From contig CAUJIV010000036.1 in the NCBI GenBank assembly GCA_963205435.1, positions 1-55,444 of the forward strand: DNA of 55,444 bases, in the 5' to 3' direction. Origin of the DNA: Pseudomonadota bacterium (GTDB taxonomy: Bacteria > Pseudomonadota > Gammaproteobacteria > Burkholderiales > Rhodocyclaceae). Of the stretch, positions 1 through 8,459 are shown piece after piece. The stretch's first letter is position 1. Every line of letters starts with the position of its first letter. Made by a program: the position numbers and the translations under genes. The notes beneath the pieces were generated by a model that saw nothing but the letters and a program-made list of their open reading frames with translations, was not told where the DNA came from and searched no databases.

Positions 1-272
1 TGGCTGCCGGCTGCTATGCGCGCGCCTCGACGCGCTTCTACAACTGGCTGCTCAACAGCCGGGCGTTCGGCCCGACCATCCTCGAATGGCGACGCCATCG
101 CAGCATTCCCTGGCGCGTCAAGCTCGGCGCGATCGGCCTGATGGCCGTCACCTTCGGCATCTCCATCGTCTTCTTCGTGCCCTGGCCGGAATTGCAGATC
201 GCGCTGGCCGTGTTCGGCCTGCTGCTCGCCGCTCATCTCTACCGCATTCCATCGCGCGACCGGCCCGGATAA
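1..272 (+). CDS. DUF454 (YbaN-like) inner-membrane protein, 3' end only
   Basis: The frame that begins at base 3 is open from the window edge to a TAA at 270-272, giving about 89 C-terminal residues. They contain the DUF454 pattern of a small YbaN-like protein: a FYNWLLNSRAFGP stretch, a WRRHRSIPWRVK basic loop, and then two hydrophobic segments (LGAIGLMAVTFGISIVFF and IALAVFGLLLAAHLY). The family is a small inner-membrane protein of unknown function. The N-terminus lies outside the window. The stop is 3 bases before the rsmB start, so the two genes are probably co-transcribed. The family call rests on the WLL-x(5)-FGP and WR-x-HR-x-IP pattern from memory. Confidence 0.75.
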   Translation, partial: AAGCYARASTRFYNWLLNSRAFGPTILEWRRHRSIPWRVKLGAIGLMAVTFGISIVFFVPWPELQIALAVFGLLLAAHLYRIPSRDRPG

Positions 273-275
273 TCC

Positions 276-1562
276 ATGGCCCTTGCCGAAAGCTCGCTCG
301 CCTTCGCCCTGCACGGCGCGGCGCAGGCCGTCGCCGCCGTGCTGGGCGGCCGCAGCCTGAACGAGGCGCTCGCCGACCAGTGGCAGGCGCAGTCGCACAT
401 GTCGCCCGGCCAGCGCGGCGCCGTGCAGGACCTCGCCTATGCGGCGCTGCGGCGACATGGCCGCGATGATTTCTACATCGGGCGGTTGATGCGGAAGCCA
501 CCGGCCGCCGGCCTGCGCGCCCTGCTCCTCGTTTCGCTGGCGCGACTCGAAGCGCGGCCGGCGGAAGCCCACACCATCGTCGACCAGGCGGTCGAGGCGG
601 CTGGCGCGCTGGCGCGCGGCAGGCACAAGGCGGTGGTCAACGGCGTGCTGCGCAATTTCCTGCGCAGGCGCGACGAACTCGAGGCGCTTTCCCGGCAGGA
701 CGAGGCGGCGCGCTGGCAGCATCCGCGCTGGTGGATCGCCCGCCTGCGCGCGGCCCATCCGCATCATTGGCAGGAAATCCTCGCGGCGGGCAACGGCAGG
801 CCGCCGATGACGCTGCGACCGAACCGGCGCCGCATCGCGCCGGCCGATTATCTGGTGCGGCTGGCGGCGGACGGGCTGGCGGCGCGCCTGCTCGAGGACG
901 GCGCGATCCGACTCGACCGCCCGCTGCCGGTGGAGCGCCTGCCTGGCTTCGCCGAGGGGCTGGTCTCGGTGCAGGACGCCGGCGCGCAGCAGGCCGCGCC
1001 GCTGCTCGATGCGCGCGCCGGCATGCGCGTGCTGGACGCCTGCGCCGCTCCGGGCGGCAAGACGGCGCATCTTCTCGAATTGGCCGATGTCGAGCTGCTG
1101 GCGCTGGATGCGGACGGCAGCCGCGCCCGCCGCGTCACGGAAAACCTGCAGCGCCTCGGTCTGGCGGCGGAAGTCGCGGTGGCCGACTGCCGCCGGCTCG
1201 ACGCCTGGTGGGACGGCCGGCGCTTCGATCGCGTGCTCGCCGACGTGCCCTGCACGGCCTCCGGCGTGGTGCGCCGCCATCCGGACGCGAAGTGGCTGCG
1301 GCGCGAGGCCGACATCGCGCAGTTTGCCGGCATGCAGGCGGCCATCCTCGATGCGCTGTGGCAGGTGCTCGCTCCCGGTGGTAAATTGCTGTATGCGACG
1401 TGTTCCCTCTTTCCCGAGGAGAACGCGCATCAGGCTGCGGCCTTTGCCGCGCGGCAGGGAGATTGCTCGCAGTTGCCGATCCAGGGTGAGCCCGGTCTGC
1501 AACTGCTGCCGAACGAAGAACATGACGGCTTCTTTTACGCCCTCCTGCAAAAGCGCGTCTAG
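276..1562 (+). CDS. rsmB: 16S rRNA (cytosine(967)-C(5))-methyltransferase RsmB
   Basis: Cytoplasmic SAM-dependent enzyme that methylates C967 of 16S rRNA. The 428-residue product has the usual family length and order. An N-terminal NusB-like RNA-binding domain (about residues 8-135) is followed by a Rossmann methyltransferase domain with the SAM motif LDACAAPGGKT (about 252), motif IV DVPCTASG (about 322) and motif VI YATCSLFPEEN (about 374). The two cysteines in motifs IV and VI are the conserved pair of the m5C methyltransferases, one acting as nucleophile. The ATG at 276 follows the previous stop by 3 bases. Its 3' end overlaps the DUF4390 gene by 41 bases, so translational coupling is likely. 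In many betaproteobacteria rsmB heads the DUF4390-ntrY-ntrX cluster, as here. Confidence 0.96.
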   Translation: MALAESSLAFALHGAAQAVAAVLGGRSLNEALADQWQAQSHMSPGQRGAVQDLAYAALRRHGRDDFYIGRLMRKPPAAGLRALLLVSLARLEARPAEAHTIVDQAVEAAGALARGRHKAVVNGVLRNFLRRRDELEALSRQDEAARWQHPRWWIARLRAAHPHHWQEILAAGNGRPPMTLRPNRRRIAPADYLVRLAADGLAARLLEDGAIRLDRPLPVERLPGFAEGLVSVQDAGAQQAAPLLDARAGMRVLDACAAPGGKTAHLLELADVELLALDADGSRARRVTENLQRLGLAAEVAVADCRRLDAWWDGRRFDRVLADVPCTASGVVRRHPDAKWLRREADIAQFAGMQAAILDALWQVLAPGGKLLYATCSLFPEENAHQAAAFAARQGDCSQLPIQGEPGLQLLPNEEHDGFFYALLQKRV

Positions 1563-2160
1563 CCGGCTGCTGTCGCAGCGGCCCGCGCGGCAGCTGGCCG
1601 CGACCCTGCTGGCCTGCGTCCTCCTCCTCTGCCCCTGCTTCGCTTCCGCCGCCGAAATCGGCGTCAAGAGCGCCGAGATCAGGGCCGGCGAGGAGGCCTG
1701 GCTGCTGGACGCCGAATTCGGCATCGATCTCGGCCAGCGCCTGCAGGAGGTGATCGCCCACGGCGTGGCACTCTATTTCATCGCCGAATGCGAGCTGACG
1801 AGCACGCGCTGGTACTGGATCGACGAGCATGTCGCCGGGCGCAAGCAGACCTGGCGGCTCGCCTTCAACGCCCTGACGCGGCAGTATCGGCTTTCCTCCG
1901 GCGCCCTCTTCCAGAGTTTCGACTCGCTCGAGGAGGCGCTCGGCGTGCTGTCGCGGCTGCGCGACTGGAAGGTGGCCGACAAGGGGCAGCTCAAGCCGGG
2001 CGAAACCTACCATGCGGCGCTGCGGTTGAAGCTCGACCTGACCCAGCTGCCGAAGCCTTTCCAGGTCAGCGCCCTCGGCAGCCGTGACTGGAACATCAGC
2101 GCCGAGATCAGGCGCTGGAGCTTCGTCGCCGCGAATCCCGCCAGGGGTACGGAAAAATGA
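1522..2160 (+). CDS. DUF4390 family exported protein
   Basis: A 212-residue protein of unknown function. I chose the ATG at 1522 (MTASFTPSCK), inside the end of rsmB, because it places a basic n-region, a hydrophobic core (AATLLACVLLLCPC) and an ASA-A cleavage site at the N-terminus, as expected for an exported protein. The mature part is rich in beta-type sequence, with conserved-looking blocks LDAEFGIDLGQRLQEVI, YFIAECELT, RWYWIDE and TWRLAFNALTRQYRL typical of DUF4390. It sits between rsmB and ntrY, ending 10 bases before the ntrY start. This position is conserved in betaproteobacteria, so a periplasmic accessory role for the NtrY sensor is possible, but nothing in the sequence proves it. 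Confidence 0.85.
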   Translation: MTASFTPSCKSASSRLLSQRPARQLAATLLACVLLLCPCFASAAEIGVKSAEIRAGEEAWLLDAEFGIDLGQRLQEVIAHGVALYFIAECELTSTRWYWIDEHVAGRKQTWRLAFNALTRQYRLSSGALFQSFDSLEEALGVLSRLRDWKVADKGQLKPGETYHAALRLKLDLTQLPKPFQVSALGSRDWNISAEIRRWSFVAANPARGTEK

Positions 2161-2170
2161 GGCGGCAACC

Positions 2171-4276
2171 GTGAGAGGGCTGCTGGCCGCCGCCGCGGCC
2201 CTTGCCGCCGTCCTGGTCTTCCTGCTGACTTTCGCATCGGCCAATACCGCGTTGCTGGCCGGCCAGTACAGCCTGCTGCTGGTGACCAGCGCCGCTGTCG
2301 GCGCCCTGCTGCTCGGCCTGGTGCTGTGGCAGCTGCGCCAGCTCTGGCGTGAGCATCGCGCCGGCGTCTTCGGTTCGCGCCTTAAGCTGCGGCTGGTGCT
2401 GATGCTGGCGCTGATGGCGGTGGTGCCCGGCGCGCTGGTCTATGCCGTTTCGCTGCAGTTCGCCGTGAAGAGCATCGAGTCCTGGTTCGACGTGCGCGTG
2501 GACAAGGCCCTGGAGGGCGGCCTCGACCTCGGCCGCAAGGCGCTCGACTACCTCCTCGCCGACCTGTCCGAGAAGGCGCGGATGATGGCGCTCGAGCTGG
2601 GCGACACCGCGGAGCCGATGCGGGCAGGCAGGCTCAATCGCCTGCGCGAGCAGTCCGGGGCGCAGACGGCGACGCTGCTGACGCCGGGCGGACAGGTGAT
2701 CGCCAGCAGCAGCGCCGAGCGAGCGAGCCTTCTGCCTGACCTGCCCTCATCCGCGCAGCTGCGCCAGGCGCGCCAGGGGCTGGCCGTCAGCGGGGTGGAC
2801 GGCGATGCCGTCGGCGGCCTCACGCTGCGCGTGCTGGTGCCGGTGACGCCGCTCGCCTTCACCGGAGAGATGCTGATCCTGCAGCTGACGCAGACGGCGC
2901 CGGCGGCGATCGCGGCGAGCGCCGAGAGCGTGCAGGCGGCCTATCGCGACTACCAGGAGCTGTCGCTGGCGAAGGGCAGCCTGAAATGGATGTACACCCT
3001 GACACTGACCCTGGCGCTGCTGCTGTCCCTGCTGAGCGCCGTCGGCCTCGCCTTCCTGCTGGCGCGCCGCCTGTCGGCGCCGCTGTCGATCCTCGCGCGC
3101 GGCACCGAAGCGGTGGCGGCGGGCGACTATTCGCCGCGCGAAGTGGTCGCCACGCGCGACGAGCTGGGCGTGCTGACCCAGCAGTTCAGCCAGATGACGC
3201 GCCAGCTCGACGAAGCGCGTGCGCAGGCGGAAAGGAGCAGCGCCGAGACCGAGGCGGCGCGCACCTACCTCGAGAGCGTGCTCGGCAACCTCTCGGCCGG
3301 CGTGCTGGCCTTCGCCGCCGACGGCCACTTGCGCGCGGCCAACGACGGCGCCCGCGCCATCCTGCGCGACGACCTGGCCGATGCCGGCGAGCATCCGCTG
3401 GCCGGCTGGCGGCGCCACACCGAATTGCGCGACGCCATCCTCGCCGGCTGCGCGGCCGAGGGCAGCGAGTGGCAGCGCGAAATCGAGATGCAGAATGGCA
3501 CGGGCATGCCGCAGGCGCTGCTGGTGCGCGGCTCGCGGCTGCCGCAGGCGAGCGGCGGCGGCTGCGTCGTCGTCTTCGACGACATCACCCGGCTGATCGC
3601 GGCGCAGCGCTCGGCGGCCTGGGGCGAGGTGGCGCGGCGCCTGGCGCACGAGATCAAGAACCCGCTGACGCCGATCCAGCTCTCCGCCGAGCGGCTGCAG
3701 CACAAGCTCGCCGGCCGGCTGTCCGGCGCCGAGCAGGAGATGCTCGAGCGCTCGACCCAGACCATCGTGAACCAGGTCGAGGCGATGAAGCGCATGGTGA
3801 ACGACTTTCGCGACTATGCCCGGCTGCCGGCGCCGCAGCTGGAGGCGATCGACCTGAACGCCCTGGTCGAGGAGGTGCTCGGGCTCTACGAGAACTCGGG
3901 CGTCAGCCTGCGCGCCGAGCTGGCGCCGGGACTGCCGCGCGTCGCCGGCGACGCGGCGCAGCTGCGCCAGGTCATTCATAATCTGCTGGCGAACGCCGTC
4001 GATGCGCTGGCCGGCGTGGCGGCGCCGGAGGTGCGCGTCGCCACCCGGCGCGAGGCGAACGGCGTGCAGCTGACGGTGAGCGACAACGGCAGCGGCTTTG
4101 CCAAGGAGATCCTCGCCCGCGTCTTCGAGCCCTACGTGACGAGCAAGTCGAAGGGCACCGGGCTCGGCCTGGCGATCGTCAAGAAGATCGTGGACGAGCA
4201 CCACGGTCTGATCGAGATCGGCAACGCCGTGCCGCAGGGCGCCGAAGTGAAGATACGGCTGCGGCTGGCGGCCTGA
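2171..4276 (+). CDS. ntrY: Nitrogen regulation sensor histidine kinase NtrY
   Basis: Membrane sensor kinase of the NtrYX two-component system. I chose the GTG at 2171 (VRGLLAAAAALAAV) because a TGAGG lies 8 bases upstream and the start falls just after the DUF4390 stop; an in-frame start at 2084 would overlap that gene. From there the protein has 701 residues. Three N-terminal hydrophobic segments are followed by an extracytoplasmic region and another membrane segment (TLTLALLLSLLSAVGLAFLLA). Then come a HAMP linker (RRLSAPLSILARGTEAVA), a PAS-like domain, a HisKA domain with phospho-acceptor His near residue 492 (RRLAHEIKNPLTP) and an HATPase domain with N-box LLANAVDAL and G-boxes DNGSGF and GTGLGLAIVKK. 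It forms an operon with ntrX, 18 bases downstream. Confidence 0.95.
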   Translation: MRGLLAAAAALAAVLVFLLTFASANTALLAGQYSLLLVTSAAVGALLLGLVLWQLRQLWREHRAGVFGSRLKLRLVLMLALMAVVPGALVYAVSLQFAVKSIESWFDVRVDKALEGGLDLGRKALDYLLADLSEKARMMALELGDTAEPMRAGRLNRLREQSGAQTATLLTPGGQVIASSSAERASLLPDLPSSAQLRQARQGLAVSGVDGDAVGGLTLRVLVPVTPLAFTGEMLILQLTQTAPAAIAASAESVQAAYRDYQELSLAKGSLKWMYTLTLTLALLLSLLSAVGLAFLLARRLSAPLSILARGTEAVAAGDYSPREVVATRDELGVLTQQFSQMTRQLDEARAQAERSSAETEAARTYLESVLGNLSAGVLAFAADGHLRAANDGARAILRDDLADAGEHPLAGWRRHTELRDAILAGCAAEGSEWQREIEMQNGTGMPQALLVRGSRLPQASGGGCVVVFDDITRLIAAQRSAAWGEVARRLAHEIKNPLTPIQLSAERLQHKLAGRLSGAEQEMLERSTQTIVNQVEAMKRMVNDFRDYARLPAPQLEAIDLNALVEEVLGLYENSGVSLRAELAPGLPRVAGDAAQLRQVIHNLLANAVDALAGVAAPEVRVATRREANGVQLTVSDNGSGFAKEILARVFEPYVTSKSKGTGLGLAIVKKIVDEHHGLIEIGNAVPQGAEVKIRLRLAA

Positions 4277-4294
4277 GTTGGACTGAGAGCAATC

Positions 4295-5542
4295 ATGGCG
4301 AAGATACTGGTGGTCGATGACGAGGTGGGCATCCGCGAGCTGCTCTCGGAGATCCTGCGCGACGAGGGGCACGACGTCCTGCTTGCCGAGCATGCCGCCG
4401 CCGCGCGGACGGCGCGCAACGCTCTGCGGCCGGACCTGGTGCTGCTCGACATCTGGATGCCGGACACCGACGGCATTACCCTGCTCAAGGAGTGGTCCGC
4501 CGGCGGGCAGCTCAACATGCCGGTGGTGATGATGTCCGGCCACGGCACGATCGACACGGCGGTGGAGGCGACGCGCATTGGCGCGCAGGACTTTCTCGAG
4601 AAGCCGATCGCCCTGCAGAAGCTCCTCTCGGCTGTCAAGCGGGCGCTGCAGAAAGCCGCCGCGCCGCCGCCGCGCACCGAACTCGGCCTGGCGGCCTTCG
4701 TGCGGGCCGCTCCGCTGCGCGACCTGAAGAAGCGCCTCGAGCAGGTGGCGGCCCGCAGCCGCGTCGTTCTGCTGAAGAGCGGACCGGGCAGCCTCGCCGA
4801 GCTGTGCGCGCGCAGCCTGCAGGCGCCGGGGAAGGCCTGGTTCGATCTTGCCGCGCAGCACCAGCCCCTGCCGATCGAGGCGCTCGAGCAGGCGGCCGGC
4901 GGCGTGCTGTTCGTCGAGGAACTGGCGGCGCTGTCGCGCCTGCAGCAGAAAAACCTGGCGTTCGCGCTCGACCGGCTGGAGAAATTCGACCTGCGCCTGG
5001 TCGCCGCCAGCGCGCAGGGCGCCGGCGAGCTGGCGGCGGGCGGCTTCGACGAGACGCTGGCGCGACGCCTGGCCGAAGTCAGCCTGGCCGCACCGGGACT
5101 CGCCGAGCTGCGCGACGAGGTGCCGGAGATCGCCGCCCAGATCCTCGGCCACCTGGTCGAGTCCGGCGACGTGCCGCTGCGCCGCCTGTCGACGGCGGCG
5201 CTCAATGGGCTGCGCAACCAGCCATGGCCCGGGGGTTACGCCAGCCTGCGCAATGCCGTGCGCTCGCTGGCGCTCGGCGCGCTGGAGGAGGAGATCGCCG
5301 GCGAGGACGTCTCGCGCCTGCTGGCGCCGCAGCCGGCCGCCCTGGCCAGCGCGCTGCCGCTCGACCTGCCCCTGCGCGAGGCGCGCGAGGCCTTCGAGCG
5401 GGTCTATTTCGAGCACCACTTGCAGCTCGAGGGCGGCAACATGACGCGGCTGGCGGAGAAGACCGGGCTGGAGCGCACCCATCTTTATCGCAAGCTGAAG
5501 GCGCTCGGCATCCAGGCCGGGCGCAAGGGGGAAGAGCCATGA
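4295..5542 (+). CDS. ntrX: NtrX-type response regulator with degenerate AAA+ domain
   Basis: Partner regulator of NtrY, 415 residues. The receiver domain is intact (VVDDE acidic pocket, phospho-acceptor Asp near residue 52 in LVLLDIWMPD, and the FLEKPI lysine). The C-terminus carries a Fis-type helix-turn-helix (NMTRLAEKTGLERTHLYRKLK). The middle has the size and partial similarity of a sigma-54 AAA+ domain but lacks its key motifs. KSGPGSLAEL sits where Walker A (GESGTGKE) should be, no GAFTGA loop can be found, Walker B reads VLFVEELAAL, and the arginine-finger region reads FDETLARRLAEV. It therefore probably binds DNA without opening sigma-54 promoters by ATP hydrolysis. Alphaproteobacterial NtrX is known to lack GAFTGA; here the loss is more extensive. 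Confidence 0.9.
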   Translation: MAKILVVDDEVGIRELLSEILRDEGHDVLLAEHAAAARTARNALRPDLVLLDIWMPDTDGITLLKEWSAGGQLNMPVVMMSGHGTIDTAVEATRIGAQDFLEKPIALQKLLSAVKRALQKAAAPPPRTELGLAAFVRAAPLRDLKKRLEQVAARSRVVLLKSGPGSLAELCARSLQAPGKAWFDLAAQHQPLPIEALEQAAGGVLFVEELAALSRLQQKNLAFALDRLEKFDLRLVAASAQGAGELAAGGFDETLARRLAEVSLAAPGLAELRDEVPEIAAQILGHLVESGDVPLRRLSTAALNGLRNQPWPGGYASLRNAVRSLALGALEEEIAGEDVSRLLAPQPAALASALPLDLPLREAREAFERVYFEHHLQLEGGNMTRLAEKTGLERTHLYRKLKALGIQAGRKGEEP

Positions 5543-5597
5543 CGCATGCGAGGGTGCCCGCGACGGGCGCGGCCAGGCGCGCGGCGGTGGGGGCGGC

Positions 5598-6989
5598 ATG
5601 AAGATCATCGTCCTCGGCGCCGGCCAGGTCGGCGCTTCCGTGGCCGAGAGCCTGGTCTCGGAGGCCAACGACATCACGGTCGTCGACACCGACGCCACGC
5701 GCCTGGCCCTGCTGCAGGACCGGCTCGACCTGCGCACCGTGGCGGGCAACGCTTCCAGCCCCTCGGTGTTGCGCCAGGCCGGCGCCGACGACGCCGACAT
5801 GCTGATCGCCGTGACGCAGAGCGACCAGACCAACCTGTGCGCCTGCAAGACGGCGCACGCCCTGTTCAACCTGCCGACGCGCATCGCCCGCGTCCGCTCG
5901 TCCGACTTCGCCGAGCATGCCGAGCTGTTCCGGCCGGAGAACTTCGCCGTCGACTTCTCCATCTGCCCCGAGCAGATCATCACCGACTACATCGTCAAGC
6001 TGATCGAGTTTCCCGAGGCGCTGCAGGTGTTGGAGTTCGCCGACGGCCTGCTCAGCCTGGTGGCGGTGCGCGCCTTCGAGGGCGGCCCGCTGGTCGGCCA
6101 TCCGCTGAAGGACATGCGCCGGCACCTGCCGCGCATCGACGCCCGCATCGCCGCCATCTTCCGCCGCGACACGCCGATCATTCCGGAGGGCGACACCGTC
6201 ATAGAAGTCGGCGACGAGGTGTTCTGCCTGGCGGCGAGCGAGAACATCCGCATGGTGATGCGCGAACTGCGGCGGATGGACAAGTCGGTCAGGCGCATCA
6301 TGGTCGCCGGCGGCGGCAACATCGGCCACCGCGTCGTGCGCGCCCTCGAGAACGACTACCAGGTCAAGGTCATCGACCGCAACAAGCAGCATGCCCGCTG
6401 GCTGGCGGAGAACGTGAACAAGGCACTCGTGCTGCAGGGCGACGCCACCGACGAGAAGCTGCTCGAGGACGAGAATGTCGATCAGATGGACCTCTTCCTC
6501 GCGCTCACCAACGACGACGAGAACAACCTCATGGCGGCGCTGCTGGCCAAGCGCATGGGCGCGCGCCGCGTGGCGGCGCTGATCAACCGGCGCGCCTACG
6601 CCGACTTGCTGCAGGGCAGCCAGATCGACATCGCCATTTCGCCGGCGCAGACCTCGATCGGCACGCTGCTGGCGCATGTGCGCCGCGGCGACGTGGCGGC
6701 GGTGCACAGCCTGCGCCGCGGCGCCGCCGAGGCGCTCGAGCTGGTCGTGCACGGCGACCTGCATTCCTCGCAAGTGATCGGCCGCCGCATCGAGGAGCTG
6801 CCGGTGATCAAGGGCGCAACCATCGGCGCCGTCGTGCGCCGCGCCGGCGAGGGCGAGCGCCACAAGGTGATCATGGCCCATCACGACACGGTGATCGAGG
6901 CGGAGGACCATGTCATCGTATTCGTCGTCTCGAAGAGCCTCGTGCCGAAGGTGGAAAAGCTCTTCCAGGTCGGTTTCGCGTTCCTCTAG
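5598..6989 (+). CDS. trkA: Trk potassium-uptake regulatory subunit TrkA
   Basis: Peripheral membrane NAD(H)-binding subunit that gates the TrkH potassium channel from the cytoplasm. The 463 residues form two tandem RCK units. The first Rossmann fold starts at residue 1 ([15 protein letters not shown]), the second near residue 233 (IMVAGGGNIGHRVV). Each is followed by a TrkA-C ligand-binding domain, the second ending in DHVIVFVVSKSLVPKVEKLF. The length matches E. coli TrkA (458). The ATG at 5598 follows the ntrX stop by 55 bases and trkH begins 12 bases after its stop, so ntrYX and trkAHH may be one transcription unit. Clustering of ntrYX with trkA is also known in alphaproteobacteria. Confidence 0.95.
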   Translation: MKIIVLGAGQVGASVAESLVSEANDITVVDTDATRLALLQDRLDLRTVAGNASSPSVLRQAGADDADMLIAVTQSDQTNLCACKTAHALFNLPTRIARVRSSDFAEHAELFRPENFAVDFSICPEQIITDYIVKLIEFPEALQVLEFADGLLSLVAVRAFEGGPLVGHPLKDMRRHLPRIDARIAAIFRRDTPIIPEGDTVIEVGDEVFCLAASENIRMVMRELRRMDKSVRRIMVAGGGNIGHRVVRALENDYQVKVIDRNKQHARWLAENVNKALVLQGDATDEKLLEDENVDQMDLFLALTNDDENNLMAALLAKRMGARRVAALINRRAYADLLQGSQIDIAISPAQTSIGTLLAHVRRGDVAAVHSLRRGAAEALELVVHGDLHSSQVIGRRIEELPVIKGATIGAVVRRAGEGERHKVIMAHHDTVIEAEDHVIVFVVSKSLVPKVEKLFQVGFAFL

Positions 6990-7001
6990 CCGGAGCCGCC
7001 G

Positions 7002-8459
7002 ATGAGCAAGCCTCTGGCGGTGCTGCGCGTCTTCGCGCTGGTGCTGCTGGTGTTCGCGTTGACCATGCTGGTGCCGGCGCTGGCCTCCTGGCAGGGCGAG
7101 GACGGTGCCCTGCCGGCATTCCTCGAGGGTTTCGCCGTCACCTTCGGCGCGGCCCTGCTGCTGTGGCTGCTGACGTGGCGCCATCGCGAGGAGCTGCGCG
7201 TGCGCGACGGCTATCTTCTCGTCTCCATGGTCTGGCTGCTGGTGCCGGCCTTCGCCGCGCTGCCGCTGATGCGCCATTTGCCGCAGCTGGGCTTCACCGA
7301 CGCCTATTTCGAGACGGTGTCCGGCTTCACCACCACCGGCGCGACGGTGCTCGAGGGGCTGGACACGCTGCCGTTCTCCATCAACCTGTGGCGCAGCGGC
7401 CTGGTGTTTCTCGGCGGCATGGGACTGATCGTCCTGGCGGTGGCGATCCTGCCCCTGCTTGGCGTCGGCGGCCGCCAGCTCTTCTCGGCCGAATCGCCCG
7501 GACCGCTGAAGGACACCCGCCTGACGCCGCGCATGGCGCAGACGGCGAAGGGCCTCTGGCTGGTCTACCTCGCCATGGCGCTGCTGTGCACTCTCGGCTA
7601 TGCCTGGGCCGGCATGGATTGGGGCGATGCCGTCATGCACATGTTCTCGACCCTCGGCCTCGGCGGCTTCTCCAGCCACGACGCCTCCTTCGCCCACTTC
7701 AATTCACCGGCCGTCGAGGCCGTGGCCATCGTCTTCATGACGCTGGCCGGCATGAACTTCGCCACCCACTACATGGCGCTGCGCCGGCGCAATCTTGCCT
7801 ATTACTGGATCGATCCGGAGATCCGCTGGTATGTCGGCGTGCTCTACATCAGCGTGCTGGGGCTCGCCGCCTACCTCTGGTGGTCGGGCGCCTATCCGGA
7901 CTTTCCGACGGCGCTGCGCTTCGCCGCCTTCAACACGGTGTCCATCGCCACCACCACCGGCTTCGCCAGCACCGACTACGCGCAGTGGCCGTTCTTCGCC
8001 CCGCTGTGGATGCTGTTCCTGTGCAGCTTCGTCACCTGCGCCGGCTCGACCGGCGGCGGCATCAAGATGATGCGCGCCCTCATCGTCTTCCGGCAGGTGA
8101 TGCGCGAGGTGGTGCGCACCATGCATCCGAACGCGATGCGCACGGTCAGGCTGGCCGACGCGCCGCTGCCCAACCGGATCGTCTTCGCCGTGCTGGCCTT
8201 CATCTTCGCCTACATGGCGCTGATCGTCTCGTTCACGCTGCTGATGGTCTTCTCCGGCCTGGACATCGTCACCGGCTTCTCTGCCATCGTCGCCTGCATC
8301 AACAACACCGGCCCCGGCCTCGGGGAGGTCGGCCCGGCCACCACCTTCAAGTCCCTCGACGGCTTCCAGACCTGGCTGTGCACCCTCGCCATGCTGCTCG
8401 GCCGTCTGGAAATCTTCACCCTGCTGGTGGTGCTGTCGCCGGCGTTCTGGAGGAAATAG
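7002..8459 (+). CDS. trkH: Trk potassium channel subunit TrkH, first copy
   Basis: Integral membrane potassium channel subunit of the TrkAH system, 485 residues. The four M1-P-M2 repeats of the family are visible from their pore-loop sequences: SGFTTTGATVL (P1), LGLGGFSSHDASF (P2), SIATTTGFASTDY (P3) and NNTGPGLGEVGP (P4), each keeping the filter glycine. The GGSTGGGIKMMR block before the third-fourth repeat linker is also present. The ATG at 7002 lies 12 bases after trkA. Its TAG (8457-8459) abuts the GTG of a second trkH, so the two channels are translated from one message and can share TrkA. P1 and P3 here match the standard TTTG pattern better than those of the second copy. Confidence 0.95.
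   Translation: MSKPLAVLRVFALVLLVFALTMLVPALASWQGEDGALPAFLEGFAVTFGAALLLWLLTWRHREELRVRDGYLLVSMVWLLVPAFAALPLMRHLPQLGFTDAYFETVSGFTTTGATVLEGLDTLPFSINLWRSGLVFLGGMGLIVLAVAILPLLGVGGRQLFSAESPGPLKDTRLTPRMAQTAKGLWLVYLAMALLCTLGYAWAGMDWGDAVMHMFSTLGLGGFSSHDASFAHFNSPAVEAVAIVFMTLAGMNFATHYMALRRRNLAYYWIDPEIRWYVGVLYISVLGLAAYLWWSGAYPDFPTALRFAAFNTVSIATTTGFASTDYAQWPFFAPLWMLFLCSFVTCAGSTGGGIKMMRALIVFRQVMREVVRTMHPNAMRTVRLADAPLPNRIVFAVLAFIFAYMALIVSFTLLMVFSGLDIVTGFSAIVACINNTGPGLGEVGPATTFKSLDGFQTWLCTLAMLLGRLEIFTLLVVLSPAFWRK

Noticed and set aside
2747-5983. Long open reading frame of more than 1000 codons on the minus strand across ntrY and ntrX
   Set aside because: It is antisense to well-recognised genes, has low-complexity Arg/Gln/Leu composition and no family motif; such mirror frames arise from third-position GC bias.
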